This document shows positions 62,501 through 64,000 of a stretch of DNA of 64,000 bases, one piece after another; within the stretch, counting starts at the first letter, position 1, and each line of letters begins with the position of its first letter. Made by a program: the position numbers and the translations under genes. The DNA comes from Luteibacter sp. dw_328 (GTDB lineage: Bacteria > Pseudomonadota > Gammaproteobacteria > Xanthomonadales > Rhodanobacteraceae). The stretch covers positions 248,001 to 312,000 of the forward strand of contig NZ_JAAVUW010000001.1 in the NCBI RefSeq assembly GCF_018449605.1. The letters run 5' to 3'. Below the pieces are notes generated by a model that was not told where the DNA came from, made no database searches, and saw only the letters and a list, made by a program, of their open reading frames with translations.

Positions 62501-62958
62501 AGGTCGTCACCGAACTGCCTCAGGAACACCAGCGGATGATCCAGGAGGCGCAGCATCGCGATGCGCTTCTGGAAGGTCGGCGGGTGCTGGTGGTCGAGGA
62601 CGACGTGCGCAACGTCTATGCGCTGATCAACATCCTCGAGCCCAGAGGCTGCGTGCTCACTGTTGCCCGCAATGGCCAGGAGGCCATCGATGCCCTGAAC
62701 AAGGCCAGCGATGGCTCCGGCAACGACATCGATCTGGTGCTGATGGACGTAATGATGCCGGTGATGGATGGCCTGACGGCGACGCGGCAGATTCGCGCCG
62801 ATCCGCGCTGGAAGAAACTGCCGATCATTACGCTCACCGCCAAGGCCATGCCTGACGATCAGGAGACCTGCCTGCAGGCGGGGGCGAGCGATTACATGGC
62901 CAAGCCGCTCGACGTTGACAAACTGCTCTCGCTCGTTCGTGTGTGGCTCTCGCAGTGA
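59530..62958 (+). CDS. CHASE3-GAF hybrid sensor histidine kinase with three receivers
   Basis: This 1142-residue hybrid kinase is embedded in the inner membrane. Transmembrane helix 1 (about 19-40), CHASE3 sensor (ETGQRGFLLTGNERYLEPY), transmembrane helix 2 (about 192-213), GAF domain (about 235-375), a long coiled coil (375-470) and HisKA (phosphohistidine H483 in NMSHELRTPLN) come in order. The ATPase domain carries KYGGTGLGLSIS. Three receivers follow: ILVVEDDERF with VLDVGLPD, VLVVEDDDVQ with VLDLSLPD, and VLVVEDDVRN with LMDVMMPVMD. It is coupled to a CheR gene and a response regulator. Confidence 0.92.
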   Translation: MSSKAPRASRSRAMDQRTSIALAAVIVFFVVSGALAYLNIRTIRDGNQKVIQSQQTVTALSDILSAAQDAETGQRGFLLTGNERYLEPYRGALASIPARLESLKLSTHDNASQQARLKELTGRLDEKLSELKETIELRRTRGLDAALAVVNSDRGKAAMDAIRAQLTNMQAEEFSLRDKRVVEMTAAYGNALTSGLLSGLLGVALTIFVAVMIRNASRSRVRATWLQAGQLELAAVMAGEQETETLGANILAFLARFVDAQAGALFVNTANFYERIGVYGLAPGHHVVERFLPAEGLLGQTAAERRTFVIDDVPEGYLAIGSALGQDKPRHLVLLPTVVDGEVNGVLELGFFSAVDEDVISLLEQASSAIGVALRSATYRADLGRLLEETRRQSDSLQVQGEELRVSNEELEEQSRALKQSQHELEQQQAELEQTNAHLEEQANQLESQRDDLARANEVIENKAKEVLRASRYKSDFLANMSHELRTPLNSALILSKLLADNPRGNLTEEQVKFANTIHSSGNDLLTLINDILDLSKIEAGHIEIHAESLSVDRMIKSLVPQFQPVAEQKGLIFEVSTSSDCPPIVETDRQRLEQVLKNLLSNAFKFTEQGSVQLHVSCDGHGDFVFAVSDTGIGISVEQQTRIFEAFQQADGTISRKYGGTGLGLSISLELARLLGGSIAVDSQVGRGSTFSLTIPPLLGAVRRPPSAELAAAEVLSVAASRPDVAPPLPVPAPKVPDDRFEPADQRRAILVVEDDERFAQILLELAREMNFRCLIATSAQEALALARHHLPQAIVLDVGLPDQSGLSVLDILKRDVRTRHIPIHVVSATDHSHAALSMGAVGYLLKPVKRAQLAEVLGKLDARLSQAVRRVLVVEDDDVQRDAIRQLLASADVETVAAATAAECLDHLKNQTFDCMVLDLSLPDASGFTLLETLSAEGIYAFPPVIVYTGRDLTADEEARLRVYSRSIIIKGAKSPERLLDEVSLFLHQVVTELPQEHQRMIQEAQHRDALLEGRRVLVVEDDVRNVYALINILEPRGCVLTVARNGQEAIDALNKASDGSGNDIDLVLMDVMMPVMDGLTATRQIRADPRWKKLPIITLTAKAMPDDQETCLQAGASDYMAKPLDVDKLLSLVRVWLSQ

Positions 62959-63800
62959 GCTACATGGAAGACAGCGCGGTGGGCCGCCTCGAAGCGATCG
63001 AGGTAGAGCTGATCCTGGAAGCCTTGTTCCAGCGGTTTCACTACGATTTTCGCGGGTACTCCAGGGCGTCGATCACACGACGCCTGAAGCAGCTCCGCGA
63101 TAAGCTCGGTTACCGTACGCACTCGGCCATGCTCGAAGCGCTTTTGCACGATCCGTCCGTGGGGCCCCACGTGGTCAGTTACCTCACGGTGCAGGTCAGC
63201 GAGATGTTTCGCGACCCCTCCTATTTTCGTGCGCTACGCGAGCACGTCGTGCCGCACCTGCGTACCTACCCGTCGCTTAAGGTCTGGGTCGCCGGGTGTA
63301 GCAGTGGCGAGGAGTTCTATTCGCTGGCGATTCTTTTCCGTGAGGAGGGGCTGGAACAGCGAACGATGTTCTACGCCACGGACATCAACGCGGGAGCACT
63401 GGAGGCAGCGTCGGCAGGGGTGTACAACCTGGACCGCATCCGCGGGTTCACGGAGAACCACCAACAGTCCGGTGGCCGCTCCTCACTGTCGGATTACTAC
63501 ACCGCGGCCTATGGGAAGGCCTCGTTCGATCGTTCGCTGCGGGAGAGGGTCGTGTTCGCCGACCATAGCCTGGTCACCGATGCCGTGTTCGGGGAGATGC
63601 ACCTCATCTCCTGCCGGAACGTGCTGATCTATTTCGACAACACCCTGCAGAACCGAACCATCAAGTTGTTCAGCGATTCGCTCGTACGCAAGGGGTTCCT
63701 GGGTCTTGGCTCGAAGGAAAGCCTCCGGTTCTCCGCTCATGCCGATGCCTTCCAGGACTTCGTCCAGGAAGAGAGGATTTACCAGAAGCAGGATCTTTGA
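62955..63800 (+). CDS. CheR-type protein-glutamate methyltransferase
   Basis: This 281-residue CheR-like enzyme methylates glutamates with S-adenosylmethionine. GTG 62955 overlaps the kinase stop (GTGA). The N-terminal helical domain (FHYDFRGYSRASITRRL) is followed by SEMFRDPSYF, the SAM site VWVAGCSSGEEFYSLAIL, YATDIN and the HLISCRNVLIYF motif. It lacks a TPR extension. Linkage to a hybrid kinase rather than to a chemoreceptor array suggests it methylates or signals to the kinase; no CheB is seen in the window. Confidence 0.9.
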   Translation: MSYMEDSAVGRLEAIEVELILEALFQRFHYDFRGYSRASITRRLKQLRDKLGYRTHSAMLEALLHDPSVGPHVVSYLTVQVSEMFRDPSYFRALREHVVPHLRTYPSLKVWVAGCSSGEEFYSLAILFREEGLEQRTMFYATDINAGALEAASAGVYNLDRIRGFTENHQQSGGRSSLSDYYTAAYGKASFDRSLRERVVFADHSLVTDAVFGEMHLISCRNVLIYFDNTLQNRTIKLFSDSLVRKGFLGLGSKESLRFSAHADAFQDFVQEERIYQKQDL

Positions 63801-63801
63801 C

Positions 63802-64000
63802 ATGGCTACTCCCATCACTGGTAAGAACACGGCCGTCATGAGCCCGGTTCATTTTCTTCTCGTCGACGACCTCGAGGACAACCTCGTTGCCCTCGAGGCA
63901 CTCTTGCGCCGTGACGACCTGGTGTTGCTCAGGGCCCGCTCGGGAGAAGAGGCGCTGGAACTCCTGCTCATCCACGACGTGGCGTTGGGACTGCTCGATG
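63802..64000 (+). CDS. response regulator, 3' end outside window
   Basis: The frame opens at ATG 63802, one base after the CheR stop, and runs off the edge after 66 residues. It shows a receiver domain start, HFLLVDDLEDNLVALEALL, with the acidic pair, then SGEEALELLLIHDVALGLLD ending at the phospho-aspartate strand. Homologues in this setting are often longer hybrid kinases, so downstream domains cannot be judged. Confidence 0.85.
   Translation, partial: MATPITGKNTAVMSPVHFLLVDDLEDNLVALEALLRRDDLVLLRARSGEEALELLLIHDVALGLLD

Overview
The window is a dense, high-GC stretch of proteobacterial chromosome. TonB-dependent uptake, several RND pumps, LpxO-like and sphingolipid genes, and very short or overlapping gene junctions suggest a gammaproteobacterium of the Rhodanobacteraceae/Xanthomonadales type (Luteibacter- or Dyella-like). 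This is inferred from gene content and base composition; no rRNA or marker gene is present to prove it. I see no tRNA, rRNA, CRISPR array, insertion sequence or prophage.

Layout. 1-4207: a partial alpha/beta hydrolase, an LLM-class flavin oxidoreductase with a small WYL-like gene, YceI, and a PAS-PAS-GGDEF diguanylate cyclase. 4208-13208: a carbohydrate-use operon behind a long leader, comprising a TonB receptor, Tat-exported GH35 beta-galactosidase, APC-type permease, PfkB kinase and GH4 glycosidase, nearly all overlapping. 13217-15049: methionine aminopeptidase coupled to a ParD-like protein, then two small envelope proteins. 15479-25338: a YghO/bCerS-like acyltransferase coupled to an MdtABC-type RND pump and its outer-membrane factor. 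25344-36098: a bacterial sphingolipid island with two tandem CHAD-like proteins, a flippase, serine palmitoyltransferase, a dedicated acyl carrier protein, a ceramide reductase-like epimerase, an acyl-AMP ligase, an LpxO-like hydroxylase and three P-loop kinase paralogues. 36105-44682: mixed genes (repeat protein, SDR, AIM24, YkgJ, two cytochrome-like proteins, GlxA regulator with divergent nitrilase, hydrolase). 44885-51321: a second RND pump whose TetR repressor has identical predicted operators at both promoters. 51330-59402: an XRE regulator divergent from a beta-carbonic-anhydrase-like gene with two matching palindromes, chloroperoxidase-like hydrolase, GH99-like lectin enzyme, formamidase, transaldolase and GNAT. 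59530-64000: CHASE3 hybrid kinase, CheR methyltransferase and the start of a response regulator.

How the genes work together. The most notable system is the sphingolipid set. The ligase would load fatty acid on the dedicated ACP, Spt would condense it with serine, the YghO-like acyltransferase 10 kb away would N-acylate the base, and the epimerase-like enzyme would reduce the 3-keto group. The hydroxylase, three kinases, flippase and CHAD-like pair are then candidates for acyl hydroxylation, head-group phosphorylation and membrane transfer. The acyltransferase is translationally coupled to an RND efflux operon, which raises the possibility that this pump handles sphingolipids. The duplicated CHAD-like gene still carries the last 16 codons of the neighbouring flippase, which marks the duplication boundary.
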